Assembly: GCF_034808145.1 (NCBI RefSeq)
Contig: NZ_JAXHGM010000006.1
Span: 1-64,000, forward strand
DNA: 64,000 nt
Reading direction: 5' to 3'
DNA from: Halorubellus sp034808145
GTDB taxonomy: Archaea; Halobacteriota; Halobacteria; Halobacteriales; Natrialbaceae
Below, one piece after another: positions 18,934-29,065 of this stretch. The notes under the pieces are model-generated. The model saw only the letters and a program-made list of their open reading frames with translations, ran no database searches and had not been told where the DNA came from. How positions within the stretch are numbered: the first letter of the stretch is position 1; each line of letters starts with the position of its first letter. Made by a program: the position numbers and the translations under genes.

Positions 18934-19943
18934 TGAGTTCAGCGAGCCGGGATGAAACCCGAGAACATTTCGACGAGTTGGTTGAATTCCTCCATCGAAT
19001 CGAGGACATTGAATCCAGCGACCTTGGGATTGACCTGCTACTGGCTCGTCTGGACGAGGGGAGTTCCGAAGACTACGACTACACGTTCGAGCGCATCTCA
19101 TTAGACCAGGAGTTGCCAGAAGACTTGGAGGATTTGGTGCGTGAGAAGGTTGAGCACAAGCACTCCGCGATCGAAAGCGACAATATCCGTTTCTCTGATT
19201 ACGGGATCGAAAATCGGGATCGCGACCAGACGTTCGTTCAGTATGAACCGACGGAAAACATCCCTCAATTCGAGAACTTCGAACGGTTACTCGAAGGGGA
19301 GCGATTTAGTCACACGACATTTACTGAGTCGCCCAAACCAGACTTCCAAGCAATCCGTCTACGAGACGAGGACAACGAGGAGATGGCAATAGCCTTCCTA
19401 CACTACAGCCGCCGCCAGATTATGGGTCGAACGTCTCGTGCTCGTATGTTGGTCGGGAGCGAGAAACACAGGAAGGTAGATGATTCGCTGATTTCGATTC
19501 CTGACCGCGTCGACTCCATCTACTACGACGGGATGATGTACATCTTCGACCAGTCCCGCTTCGAGAAGATATTCGATTATCTCGCCGAATACGAGAGATG
19601 TGCGGATGACGTCCTCGACCGTATCGAGGAGACAGACATCCCATTCCACGACTTCGACATGTTCAAGGATGCAGTATACGGAAATAATCGTGTTCTGAGG
19701 CTGATGTACAAGGTACACGAGCGCGGCGTTTACGAAGATATGGACGCAGATGATGCTACTTATATCCGCGATAACTTTGATACCGGAGTGAAATTCGAGG
19801 AGAACGATGACGGTGAGATGTCTATTAACATGGACGACAAACGAGACGTTTGGGCTGTTCTCCGCTTCTTCAACGACGACCATCTCGACTCGCCGCTCAC
19901 GGACGAACAGTACATCTCCCTCTCGAAGCAAGACGCTGGATGA
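18933..19943 (+). CDS. kwaB: Kiwa effector KwaB-like, DUF4868
   Basis: A 336-aa soluble protein resembling the DUF4868 (KwaB) family. The C-terminal half contains the typical run KVDDSLISIPDRVDSIYYDG followed by MYIFDQSRFEKIFDYLAEYE. KwaB is the DNA-binding partner of KwaA in Kiwa and blocks phage DNA replication or late transcription in bacteria. The ATG overlaps the kwaA stop by one base, so the two are translationally coupled. It ends 24 bp from the converging brxC stop at 19968, leaving no room for extra sequence. The N-terminal 100 residues are highly acidic. Confidence 0.78.
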   Translation: MSSASRDETREHFDELVEFLHRIEDIESSDLGIDLLLARLDEGSSEDYDYTFERISLDQELPEDLEDLVREKVEHKHSAIESDNIRFSDYGIENRDRDQTFVQYEPTENIPQFENFERLLEGERFSHTTFTESPKPDFQAIRLRDEDNEEMAIAFLHYSRRQIMGRTSRARMLVGSEKHRKVDDSLISIPDRVDSIYYDGMMYIFDQSRFEKIFDYLAEYERCADDVLDRIEETDIPFHDFDMFKDAVYGNNRVLRLMYKVHERGVYEDMDADDATYIRDNFDTGVKFEENDDGEMSINMDDKRDVWAVLRFFNDDHLDSPLTDEQYISLSKQDAG

Positions 19944-19967
19944 TGTGTCGAGGCCGGATAGCCTCGT

Positions 19968-22900
19968 TTAGTCGAGCGACTCGATTACCACGACGGAACC
20001 ATCCTCCAGTTCGTCCATCGTCTCTCGAATTTGACGCAGTTGCTTGTCGACGCCCCCGAGTAACTGCTCGGCTTCCTCGATCAGGTCACCGACGCGTTCG
20101 TCACTCGGAGGACTTTCACCTTCGACAGCGTTGACGACTTCCTCGGTGAGGTCGTGAGTGGGATACTCGGCTTGCAGTTCCCCAGCGAGTTCTTCCAGCC
20201 GCTCGTCGATCTTGAAGGGATTCTCGGCGTCGTCGATGAGCCGCTGAACCTCTTCGACTTTCGGCGGGCGTGACTGCTCGATTGTCTCCGTCACGCTGCT
20301 CGTAATCGGGTGATTCGGGAACTCGGCGTCGAGACGATTCGACGCGTCGCGGAGTTGCGACCAGAGACTGGCCGTACTCCCGGATGTCTCGAGTAGCCGC
20401 CGCGCACGCTGGTATCGCTGCGCTTGCTGGACGACCGTCGGATCGACCAGATCTGCCTCCGAGAACGAACCGCCATTCCACGCGGTCTCGAAGAGCCCGT
20501 ATAGAGCATCGATGGTCACTTCCTCGAATTCGACCACCACCCGGTCGGCGGTCTCCTTACTACTCCCGTCGTGAGCGTACAGCCACGTCACGAGGCTGGA
20601 GACGACACTCTCTGGTTCCTCGTCAACTGGCGTCTCGCCCGTTATGCGCTCGTACTGCTCGCGGACGACCGTCCGTCGATGCGCATCCGCTTCGTCAATC
20701 AGCGTCCGGAGTCGGTCAGCCTCCGGGACTTCGTCGCCGCCGACGAGGGTCTGCATCCCCCCCGTGGCGTCAGCACCGGAATAGAGCCGTTGCATCTCTT
20801 TCGTGCGCCGGCTGAAGTGCTCCCAGAGGGATTCTTCGTCCTCATCCGAACCAAACAGCCCTTTCGCACGTGCGAATCGCTCGGCTTGTCGTTCGACCTC
20901 GTCGGACGCGAAGTCATCTGTTTCGAGTGTCCCACCTCCGAGTGCGGGTTCAAGAGCTGCTTCGAGGTCGTCCAGCGAAGCACCCTCACCGAATTCCCTG
21001 CTGACCCCGCGAATTACTCGCTTCACCAGGACGCTGTTGTCGTCCACCCAGGCGGCCAACTCTGAAAGCCATGAGTCAGGATCGGTTCCATCAGGCTCCT
21101 CGCCGATCAAGGTCTTCACGATCTCGCGAATCTGATCGGGGTCGAGGCCGTCCAGCGACTCGAAGCGAATCTGCACGTCGGTCAGGTTCGTCTTGTTCCT
21201 GACTGCCCGCCCGATCTCGTCCGGTTCAGTGATGTACTCGTCATCCCGACGAAGAGCGATCTTATTGGCCGTCGCGAGCGTAATCAACAGCGCCGAGATC
21301 GATTCCTGGGGCGTGCCGCGATACCTGCCGCCGCGCTGGACGGTCTGTTTGAGCAAGTCTTCGGCGCGAAGCGACTGGCTGGTCTCGTACTCGTCTAAGA
21401 ACTCCTGACACCGACCGTCAGCGAGTTCAGCTCGATCAGTATCCACACCCAGTGTGACAGCATCTTCCCTCGAGAGCGGCCAGTCGTCGACACCACGGAA
21501 GAACCGCGCCATCTGCTCGGCATCGTCCACCTCGGTGATGCCGTTGGTCAGGACGAACCGCGAACCACGGAAGACGGACTGCACCTGCTCCGCCACTGAT
21601 TGTTCGAAGACGTCGCTGAATCGCCCCTGCGTCCCACCAGTCCGGGCGTAGACATCCGCTTCAGCCAGTTGCTCGCGAACTGCCGACTCGAGCGCCCGCT
21701 GTTCGTCGCGGTGGTCAGACTCTAAGTCGGGATACGTCTCCGTCTCCTCAGAGAGGACTTCTTGCATGCCCATGACGTCCCGCAGGCGGTCGATTGTCGA
21801 TTGCTGTAACTTGACTGCGACGAGGATGTGCTCACCACCGTCCCGTCCTTCGTTGGCTGACTGCCACGCCTCGACCTGATCGCTCACCGAATCATCAGGG
21901 CCCGCGACCAACCGCACGCGAATGGCGTCGAACTCCGGGGTCGGAGCTCGCTCGATTGGATCAAGTACTGAGTACCCGAAACGGAGGGGGACTCTGCGCT
22001 CTCCCTCGAGATCGACCTCGTGTCGACTCCCTTCAGAGAGGAGCAGACCGCTTCCTTCCTGAAGCGAGTTCTCCAACTTGGCGGAGAGCCGATGAGAGGG
22101 AATCTGCTGTGCGCGGGTCTTCGCCCGCGTCAAGATATCTTCCTGTTCCTCGGAGACCAGCAGGTACTCCTCGTCGCCACGGTCGTTCGTCTCCGTCAGC
22201 ACCTTCCGATCTTCGAGCAGATCTGACAGCGCCGATTCAACGTCGTCCTCGACGGATTCGAACGACTCGTCAGTCGACTTGACCATCAACCGGGCGAGAT
22301 TCGCCGGCGTCGACGGCACCTGCGAACGAACCTGATTCAGCAGGTACAGCGCCTTCGCAACACGAACGGAGAACGCACCCTCGTCACCACCCGCAGAGGG
22401 GATGAGTTTGTTCTCGACCATCTCCTGCACCCACAGCGGAACGTAGGTCGTCTCTTCGACCAGCAGGTCGTACAACTCATCCCACGTGACGAGGGCACCG
22501 ACCTGCTTGTCACCCCACCCGAACCGCGTGAACAACGACCGAACGAGGATGAGCAATGCCCGACCCTGCACGTACTCTTCTTCGGTCACGCGTCCCCGAG
22601 GCATCAGTTGCTGAATCACCGTGCGGAGCAACCCGAGGTCGTACTCGCGGAACGGGTACGCTTCGACCGCGTTGGACTCCGCACTGGCGACGTCAGCGTA
22701 CGCGTCGAGCGTCAGGTCGGGCATCCCTTGGAGAGCAGACTCGACGGTCTGTTTGTAGTCTGAATCCTTCTGCAGCCACCGTTTCCGGACGATGATCTCG
22801 GTGTCAGCTCCTTCCAGTGGTTCTTGCGCTCCGTACCACGGTTGCTCCGTTACCTCGGTGTCTTCGAACTCGCCGTGAATGCGCTCAATCGGGTACTGTC

Positions 22901-23810
22901 CAGTTCCGATAACGGGCGGGTTGGGCCCGACACCCAGCTCAGTCAACGCCTCCAACGTCTTCTGAAACTCCCTGTACCGATGACGCCCATCACCGATGAA
23001 CAGCGCCACCTCGTCGAGTCCGATCAGCAACTCGATCTCCGTATCCGAGGTGCTCAGTGACGCTTGCGCGGCCTCGATCCTGTCGACAAGTTCCTCAGGG
23101 TCGAACTCGTCGGGATCGACCTCCTCGATGGCGTCGTCGATCGACTGCTTGACCGCCTCGCTGGACTCGAATGGTGAGCCATCGAGCGTCGGTACGACAT
23201 CGTACAGCCAGCTTCGTAGCGAGGCCCGCTCCTCGTACACCTCGTCGAACGTCTGTCCGTCGTGCTCGACCTCCTGTAGCCGCTCCCAGCAATCGCCGTG
23301 ATTCATATCGAGCTGCCACGTCCACTCGAGCAGCCAGTTCGGGTCGGTCGGGTACCCCAGTTCACGACCGATGCCCTCGTAGATCAGGTACGGGAGCGGA
23401 GGCTCCTGTGACGCGTCTCTGTTCAGCAGGTTCAGGAAGACGGGCTTCAGTCGATCGACGTGAGAGTTCGCGACGCTCTGTCGGAACGACTGGAATCCCG
23501 GCCATCTGTTCCCAAGTTCCTCGCCGAGATCGGCGTGTTCCGATTCGGCATCAGCGGCGAACCCGATGAGTTTCAACAGGTGGGTCTTCCCTGACCCGAA
23601 GGTCGCGGAGATATACAGGAATCGCGGTTCTTCGTGCGGATATTTGTCGACGAGGTTTCCGAGCGTGGTGAGTACGTCTCGGGCACTCTCGGTCTCGTGG
23701 AACTCGCGGACGTCGTTTTCGGCCTGCGCTCTGGCGTTGACCTTCTGGACTTCCTCGAGTTCGCGCGTCGGTGACTGCTGGAAGATGTCGTTGATGTGTA
23801 TATCGCTCAT
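19968..23810 (-). CDS. brxC: BREX ATPase BrxC/PglY, copy 1
   Basis: A 1280-aa AAA-like ATPase of the BrxC/PglY family. The Walker A motif FGSGKTHL is at residues 71-78 and a Walker B-like stretch IGLDEVALFIGDGRHRYREF at about 266-285. The C-terminal 350 residues are helical and repeat-like. BrxC-family ATPases are thought to assemble the BREX complex and couple ATP hydrolysis to defence. It overlaps brxB by 4 bp. A second member of the family lies at 24385-28068, and a pair of BrxC proteins is characteristic of haloarchaeal BREX. The two are only distantly similar outside the ATPase motifs, so they are old paralogues. Confidence 0.88.
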   Translation of the reverse strand: MSDIHINDIFQQSPTRELEEVQKVNARAQAENDVREFHETESARDVLTTLGNLVDKYPHEEPRFLYISATFGSGKTHLLKLIGFAADAESEHADLGEELGNRWPGFQSFRQSVANSHVDRLKPVFLNLLNRDASQEPPLPYLIYEGIGRELGYPTDPNWLLEWTWQLDMNHGDCWERLQEVEHDGQTFDEVYEERASLRSWLYDVVPTLDGSPFESSEAVKQSIDDAIEEVDPDEFDPEELVDRIEAAQASLSTSDTEIELLIGLDEVALFIGDGRHRYREFQKTLEALTELGVGPNPPVIGTGQYPIERIHGEFEDTEVTEQPWYGAQEPLEGADTEIIVRKRWLQKDSDYKQTVESALQGMPDLTLDAYADVASAESNAVEAYPFREYDLGLLRTVIQQLMPRGRVTEEEYVQGRALLILVRSLFTRFGWGDKQVGALVTWDELYDLLVEETTYVPLWVQEMVENKLIPSAGGDEGAFSVRVAKALYLLNQVRSQVPSTPANLARLMVKSTDESFESVEDDVESALSDLLEDRKVLTETNDRGDEEYLLVSEEQEDILTRAKTRAQQIPSHRLSAKLENSLQEGSGLLLSEGSRHEVDLEGERRVPLRFGYSVLDPIERAPTPEFDAIRVRLVAGPDDSVSDQVEAWQSANEGRDGGEHILVAVKLQQSTIDRLRDVMGMQEVLSEETETYPDLESDHRDEQRALESAVREQLAEADVYARTGGTQGRFSDVFEQSVAEQVQSVFRGSRFVLTNGITEVDDAEQMARFFRGVDDWPLSREDAVTLGVDTDRAELADGRCQEFLDEYETSQSLRAEDLLKQTVQRGGRYRGTPQESISALLITLATANKIALRRDDEYITEPDEIGRAVRNKTNLTDVQIRFESLDGLDPDQIREIVKTLIGEEPDGTDPDSWLSELAAWVDDNSVLVKRVIRGVSREFGEGASLDDLEAALEPALGGGTLETDDFASDEVERQAERFARAKGLFGSDEDEESLWEHFSRRTKEMQRLYSGADATGGMQTLVGGDEVPEADRLRTLIDEADAHRRTVVREQYERITGETPVDEEPESVVSSLVTWLYAHDGSSKETADRVVVEFEEVTIDALYGLFETAWNGGSFSEADLVDPTVVQQAQRYQRARRLLETSGSTASLWSQLRDASNRLDAEFPNHPITSSVTETIEQSRPPKVEEVQRLIDDAENPFKIDERLEELAGELQAEYPTHDLTEEVVNAVEGESPPSDERVGDLIEEAEQLLGGVDKQLRQIRETMDELEDGSVVVIESLD

Positions 23811-24388
23811 TGGAGATGCACCTCCTCGACCCGCCCTTCGATCTGGTGAGCCGGATAGTAGTTGCGCGATTCCTCACCGAAGAAACTCAACTTCCCACCA
23901 ACGATGTCTCCGGGGAACGGGATGCCGATGGTGGACTGCACGTTACAGCGGTCGAGTTCGTCGAGAAGCTCCGACGCACGCGTGAATGGATAGAGGCTCC
24001 CCAGATTCGTGAGGAGTACGACGTGCCGTTGCTGAGCTGGCGACTCGATTTTCTCGATCATCCTCGTGACGAGTTCCTCCGCTAATCGATCCTGCATCGT
24101 TTCCGTGATCGTCGCCGGCTCGCTCTTCTCCCCGAGATCGACTGCGAGTTCGAAGACGTCGGTTTCGACGAGTAGTTCATCCAACTGAAGTACCTGGACG
24201 GTTCCGTCATCCGGGAAATCCTCGGTACGATGTGGCTCTGTCGCCCATTCCGTGAGTCGGTCGGCGACGCGTCGCTCGTACTTCGGCTGGACGGGAACGA
24301 TGACGAACGGGTTTCGTATGCCGCGCCGGCCATCAGCGAACTGCGCGAGTCGCTCTGTAAAGTCGTGGAAGGGGCGTTTGCTCGTCAT
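23807..24388 (-). CDS. brxB: BREX protein BrxB (DUF1788)
   Basis: A 193-aa protein of the DUF1788/BrxB type, close to the usual length of about 190-200 aa. Typical features are the N-terminal PFVIVPVQPKYERRVADRL, the central segment QRHVVLLTNLGSLYPFTRAS, and the C-terminal IPFPGDIVGGKLSFFGEES. The role of BrxB is structural within BREX and no enzymatic motif is visible. It overlaps both neighbours by 4 bp (ATGA), so brxC2-brxB-brxC1 form a tightly coupled unit. Confidence 0.88.
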   Translation of the reverse strand: MTSKRPFHDFTERLAQFADGRRGIRNPFVIVPVQPKYERRVADRLTEWATEPHRTEDFPDDGTVQVLQLDELLVETDVFELAVDLGEKSEPATITETMQDRLAEELVTRMIEKIESPAQQRHVVLLTNLGSLYPFTRASELLDELDRCNVQSTIGIPFPGDIVGGKLSFFGEESRNYYPAHQIEGRVEEVHLQ

Positions 24389-27300
24389 CGGATGATCACC
24401 CCCGTTTCAGTCCGCTCTATACTGAGTTCGTGTTGTTCAACGAGCCGTTTGAGTTCGGCATCGAGCGATTCACGGTCTGATGGGAGCAGTCCGATCATGT
24501 TGATGTTCGCGGGTGACTGATCGCCGACGAGCGTCTGTAACTCCTCGAACGTATCACGTAGCTCAGTGATGTCGCTGCCAGCAACTACGTCGAGCGGTTC
24601 TCTGTCGAGTAGCGTGTTCATGGCACGGATGAAGTCGTCAGCGTCGGCGTTCATCGTCCCGCCAGTTACTGTCGAGACCGCTTCCGAGACATCCTCGTAC
24701 CACGATACAGTTCGACGCAACGGTGTGATGTATTCGCTTTCGAAGGCCGGTCGAACGTTCGATTCGAATTCATCCGAGGGTCGAATCCACGGATGCTCCT
24801 GTAACTCGCCAGCAAGGGCATCTATGTCGGTCGAGTCCTGGAAGGAATCCCACGCGTTCTCGATTGCATCATCGACCGCCGGCGAGATGGTTCGGACGTC
24901 ATTGAACCTGTCCCAACCGTCGTGTGTCCACCACTCGCCATCGAAGCCGTCGATGTTCTTCCGGAGGGTCTGGCTTGCTGCCTCGCACTCTTCACTCAGC
25001 CAGTCGTACGACTGTTGGGTAAGGGTTAGTTGGGCGTCTATCTGTACAATCGCGGGGAGCCGCAGGTTCCACACTTCCTCAGCGTCCTCGTACCACTCTC
25101 GTGCCTCCGTGGTTGCTTCGACGACTCCCCCCCAGTCGGTGTCACGCGATTTAACCGCCTCTCTTCGGTCGGTCGCGTTCTGATGTTCGGCTTCGAGAGC
25201 CTCCACGAACGAGTCGAGCAGGTTCCGAACGACCTGCGTTTGTATGTCACTCTCGGCGACTAACCTGACGTCTTCGACAAGACTCCCGATTCGACCGGCA
25301 ATCGTGTCGTTCGCAGACTGGAGCTTGACAATCCCGTCGGGGAGGGTGTCCGTAGAGTCGATGAATCCGCCTTTCCGGAGCGTGTTTCGTACGTCACCAC
25401 CCCCCGAAATCTTGAGGCGAGTCGTGGTCAGTCTGCTTAGATCGAGAACAGCGTCCAGTTCGAGGGAGTCACCGGTTTCGTCGATGGGTAGGAAATCACC
25501 CTTGCGGCAGAGTCCCCAAATGATTGCACACAACGCGGGGCGAGCATTCTCGTAGATCGGCTTTCGCTCTACGATGCCATCAAGGACTGTCGACATTGCG
25601 AGGTTCCCGCCCCGTTGCTTGAGTTGCCGACCAGTGAAGGAACGGACGCTAATTTGAATCGACCCACGATGCGTCTCTGGGTCTTCCGTCGCGACCTCGA
25701 TCTGCTGGGCCCAAGTTGGTAGTGGGTCTTGTGCGGTGAGTCCTCGGAGTTCTTGCAAATGCTCGTCGCTTACTTGTCTCATTACGGGGTGAAAGCCATC
25801 CGGATAGGTGACGTCGATATACTCCTCGACGCCCGAGGCCAGCCCGCCAATCTGATCTCCGCGATCCTTGACGTCGAACGCGCCGCTCTTCAGGGCCTCG
25901 ACGAGTTTACTCTGCACCCGAGCTGCTCTGTCGGAAAGATCACGCTCCACGGCCTGTGGAAGCGTGTGGTCTCCGACGGCCGCTCTGAGTGACCACCACT
26001 CGACGAGGGTGTCCCGGAGATCGTCGAGCCCGTCCTGTCCGATCGTCCATTCCAACGGGTCTCCATCGTAGTCGATCTCCGTTACAGCAGGTGAAATCCC
26101 TTCGATGGCGAGCTCGACATCGAGCGCATCTTCAGCGTCAACTGTGGTATCGAAGCCGATTCCATCAACCCGGAATTCGTAACGCACGGGGTACTGATCG
26201 CCGGTATCTTTATATTCGGCAGATGCCGGGAGCGAGAGTTCGCGAACGACGTCTTCCCAAAGATACTGGTCGACGGATTCTATAATGGCTTCCCAGTCGG
26301 GGTCGTCGAGGTTTTGCTCCGAGGCTTCGATAATCTCGCGCTCTTCGGGATGAGTGAACGCGTACTTCGGGCCAGTTTCGTCGTGTGTTGGCCGGATAAA
26401 CTTTCGAAGGCGCTGGAGCGAGTCCTCAACGCGGTTCTCCATCTGGAACTGGGTCGGGCCATCGAGGTCGCTCAATACGGCAACGGCGAGATTCCGCTCA
26501 GACATCGGAATGGTGTCCGGGATGTGTTGCAGGAGCAGCACTGCCTTCGCAACGTCCACGTCAATCTGCTCCAGATTACCGGCTTCGTATTCCGCCGCTA
26601 TCTCATCGATAACACCCACGTCTTGTGGCGTGATGTCCTCGAGTTCCGGTTCGATGAGGTCGTAGAAGTCCACCAACGAAATGCCGTGGCTCTCGTCGCC
26701 AGCCTCCATCCATCCTTGCAGAAGGCCGTGGACGAGTGCGAGAATCGCTCGTGCGGTTCCCGAGAAGATTGACTTCGCCGGGTCGTGCGCTTCCTGCCGG
26801 AGGTTGGAGAGGATTTCGAGGAACAGCGGCGGCTGATATGGGAGGAACGGGTAGAACTCGATGAGGCGCTCTCGCTCGATGTTGTCGAGCGGAGGCTCAG
26901 TATTCTGTTCGATTCCTGAGTACACGAGTAAGGTCTCCGGGTCGTTGCTGGTTCGTTCGAGAACGTTTTTTGTCTCTACTCTTCCCGCGTCCGTCTTTTT
27001 TAGTAACCGTTGCGTGGAGATTTCGCCGACGTGCCTGCTCGGAAGGCCGAACCGGTGCGGGAATCGATCCTTGACGATACTGAAGTCGGCCCCGCGAGCT
27101 GCGAACTGCGGTTGAACGTCTTCGATTTTGGCCTGTGCTGTCGCCACTAGTTGGATGTCGCCGTCACCGACCTCGTCGACGCTCTCTGCGAGAGTCTGTA
27201 GTTCTGTGAGGCGGTCGAAATCAGTGCCAATGAAGAGGCTCACTTCGTCGAGCAACAGAACGAGCTTGACTGGGCGCCCGAGTTCTTCTTCGCGCTTACT

Positions 27301-28068
27301 CCGTAGGTGTTCGAGACGCTCGACCATCGCTTCGGGGTCGAGATCGGACGGCGTCAGGTCGTCCAAGCCATCGGCTGTCCCTGTTTGTTGCTCGAAGAGC
27401 GACGGAAGCACAACGTTGGCGAGTGCGTTGTACTGCTGGACGTCTTCCCAGTCGTACTTGCTGGGGTCGTCGACAATCCCGCGGAGTGCTGACTGAGTGC
27501 GTTGCGTCCTATCATCCCAGGCGTCAGTCGTTCGATACCAGTCTTCGAAGTATGCCACATCGAGCTGACTGGAGAGTCCGCCTTCGACACCGGACAGCCG
27601 CTCGGACGTGTGGGCGGCACCGAGAAGGATCTCACTGAAACTGTATTCTTTCTGTCCCTGGTATTTGAGGAGATTCACCGAGATGGGAATCACCTCGTAC
27701 TCCTCGTGAATTGATTCCCACGTCGTCGCCAACGACGACAGCTCTCGTCCGTCGGTCAGTTGTTCCCAGAGGTCGTCTTGCTGCTGAAGCCACTCGCTGT
27801 CCATCATTCCGCGAAGCACACTCAACAGGTGGCTCTTCCCGCTCCCGTAGTAGCCGTACAGCCAGTAGTTCGCTCCAGAGCGCATGTCTTCCGAGCGGCC
27901 GAGCAATCGCGAGAAGAAATCCCGCATGAAGCCTTCTGCCTCGTCGGTAACGTGGTACGTGTCGATGGATTCCAGTCTGTGGTCGCGCCCGTCGTCCTCA
28001 CGGTCGATGCGCACGGACTCCTCGAAGTCGGAGCCCACCTCGGCCGCGAACCACTCCTGATCGGTCAT
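24385..28068 (-). CDS. brxC: BREX ATPase BrxC/PglY, copy 2
   Basis: A 1227-aa ATPase with Walker A GYYGSGKSHLL at residues 72-82 and Walker B-like KLVLLLDEVSLFIGTDFDRL at about 255-275. The segment after the ATPase core is long and helical, as in PglY. It is encoded immediately after the BrxA-like gene and before brxB, with 4-bp overlaps at both ends. Two BrxC-type ATPases in one operon suggest a hetero-oligomeric ring or two separate stages. The sequence does not show which. Confidence 0.88.
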   Translation of the reverse strand: MTDQEWFAAEVGSDFEESVRIDREDDGRDHRLESIDTYHVTDEAEGFMRDFFSRLLGRSEDMRSGANYWLYGYYGSGKSHLLSVLRGMMDSEWLQQQDDLWEQLTDGRELSSLATTWESIHEEYEVIPISVNLLKYQGQKEYSFSEILLGAAHTSERLSGVEGGLSSQLDVAYFEDWYRTTDAWDDRTQRTQSALRGIVDDPSKYDWEDVQQYNALANVVLPSLFEQQTGTADGLDDLTPSDLDPEAMVERLEHLRSKREEELGRPVKLVLLLDEVSLFIGTDFDRLTELQTLAESVDEVGDGDIQLVATAQAKIEDVQPQFAARGADFSIVKDRFPHRFGLPSRHVGEISTQRLLKKTDAGRVETKNVLERTSNDPETLLVYSGIEQNTEPPLDNIERERLIEFYPFLPYQPPLFLEILSNLRQEAHDPAKSIFSGTARAILALVHGLLQGWMEAGDESHGISLVDFYDLIEPELEDITPQDVGVIDEIAAEYEAGNLEQIDVDVAKAVLLLQHIPDTIPMSERNLAVAVLSDLDGPTQFQMENRVEDSLQRLRKFIRPTHDETGPKYAFTHPEEREIIEASEQNLDDPDWEAIIESVDQYLWEDVVRELSLPASAEYKDTGDQYPVRYEFRVDGIGFDTTVDAEDALDVELAIEGISPAVTEIDYDGDPLEWTIGQDGLDDLRDTLVEWWSLRAAVGDHTLPQAVERDLSDRAARVQSKLVEALKSGAFDVKDRGDQIGGLASGVEEYIDVTYPDGFHPVMRQVSDEHLQELRGLTAQDPLPTWAQQIEVATEDPETHRGSIQISVRSFTGRQLKQRGGNLAMSTVLDGIVERKPIYENARPALCAIIWGLCRKGDFLPIDETGDSLELDAVLDLSRLTTTRLKISGGGDVRNTLRKGGFIDSTDTLPDGIVKLQSANDTIAGRIGSLVEDVRLVAESDIQTQVVRNLLDSFVEALEAEHQNATDRREAVKSRDTDWGGVVEATTEAREWYEDAEEVWNLRLPAIVQIDAQLTLTQQSYDWLSEECEAASQTLRKNIDGFDGEWWTHDGWDRFNDVRTISPAVDDAIENAWDSFQDSTDIDALAGELQEHPWIRPSDEFESNVRPAFESEYITPLRRTVSWYEDVSEAVSTVTGGTMNADADDFIRAMNTLLDREPLDVVAGSDITELRDTFEELQTLVGDQSPANINMIGLLPSDRESLDAELKRLVEQHELSIERTETGVIIR

Positions 28069-28907
28069 CTTTCGTCCTCCATCGGGGGCGCCCAGTCGTA
28101 CGTACCGTCAACGGGTTGGAGTCGTAGTTCTCCGTGGATACCGCTCGCTTCCCAGCCGGGGTGGTTACCGACGCGTTCGGCCAAGGATTCCCAGTATGGC
28201 TCCGATTGGAAGAGATACAGCCAGCCGACGGGATGCGTGAGCCACTCTTTGCCATCCTGTTCCCAAGAGTACCCGGATGCGATGAGTAGTGGGACGGTTC
28301 CTACGTTGGGAGCCTCTCCCTGTAGTGTCTGTTGCGTTTCGAGGACGCCAATCTCACGCATTACTGAACGAAGTCCTTCTCCCCACCGTCGGGTCGTTGA
28401 CTCCGCATAGTCAAACTGGGTGCCGTCATCGTAATGGAACTCGTTCAGTAACTGAGCAACAGTCTCCTGCTCGTAGTTGAGTCCCTCCGTCCCCGACCGC
28501 TTTAGCCGTTGAACATATCGGTGTGTGATATATTTGACCAGCGGGTCGTCCTCGATTAAGTAGAAGTAGAGCACCTGTGCCTTGTCGCGGGTCGTTTCAC
28601 ACTGGTCGAAGACTGTTGGAAGGCGTGTGACTGCGGGTAAGTTTTCTCCAGCGGTCTTGAACCGCGAACTCAGTTCTCTATAGATACCTTTCGAACTGCC
28701 TCGCGTACTGCGTTCATCGTGCCTTCCTTCCAGCCACTCCTCCTCAACAATCGTCCAATCGCGATGATGGGAGTACAGACGGGCAATCTGTTCCGCTTTG
28801 TCCACGAGTAGGCCACATCTCGTGAGTGCCATCGACACCTCCTCATGAGAATACGTGGAGTCAAGCGACGGGAGACTCGTTCCTCCACCATCAGTACAAA
28901 TAGTCAT
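28065..28907 (-). CDS. brxA: BREX protein BrxA-like (DUF1819-type)
   Basis: A 280-aa protein at the head of the leftward operon. The size, position and segments such as WLEGRHDERSTRGSSKGIY and AQVLYFYLIEDDPLVKYITH fit the DUF1819/BrxA family, a helical DNA-binding BREX component. The frame is open to a GTG at 28928, but the ATG at 28907 is preferred because an AAATAAG box at 28933-28939 is centred 29 bp upstream, the normal leaderless spacing. It overlaps brxC copy 2 by 4 bp. The BrxA assignment is from memory of the family and would need a profile search to be firm. Confidence 0.7.
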   Translation of the reverse strand: MTICTDGGGTSLPSLDSTYSHEEVSMALTRCGLLVDKAEQIARLYSHHRDWTIVEEEWLEGRHDERSTRGSSKGIYRELSSRFKTAGENLPAVTRLPTVFDQCETTRDKAQVLYFYLIEDDPLVKYITHRYVQRLKRSGTEGLNYEQETVAQLLNEFHYDDGTQFDYAESTTRRWGEGLRSVMREIGVLETQQTLQGEAPNVGTVPLLIASGYSWEQDGKEWLTHPVGWLYLFQSEPYWESLAERVGNHPGWEASGIHGELRLQPVDGTYDWAPPMEDER

Positions 28908-28932
28908 TATCCGAAGCGTCCCGCCCACGCTA

Positions 28933-28939
28933 CTTATTT
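28933..28939 (-). promoter_or_regulatory. TATA-like box of the brxA-brxC-brxB-brxC operon
   Basis: Read on the minus strand this is AAATAAG, 29 bp before the ATG at 28907. It supports a leaderless transcript for the first BREX operon. Confidence 0.45.
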
Positions 28940-29065
28940 GATATGGTGAATACAGGCTCGGTTGGCGATTCCAAGATTGTCGGGCGAGGGTTTGATTTGT
29001 GAATCGAGGATTTGTGTGGAGAGGGCCGAAGATGATTTCGCGTTCGCGTCATACCTCCTACACCA

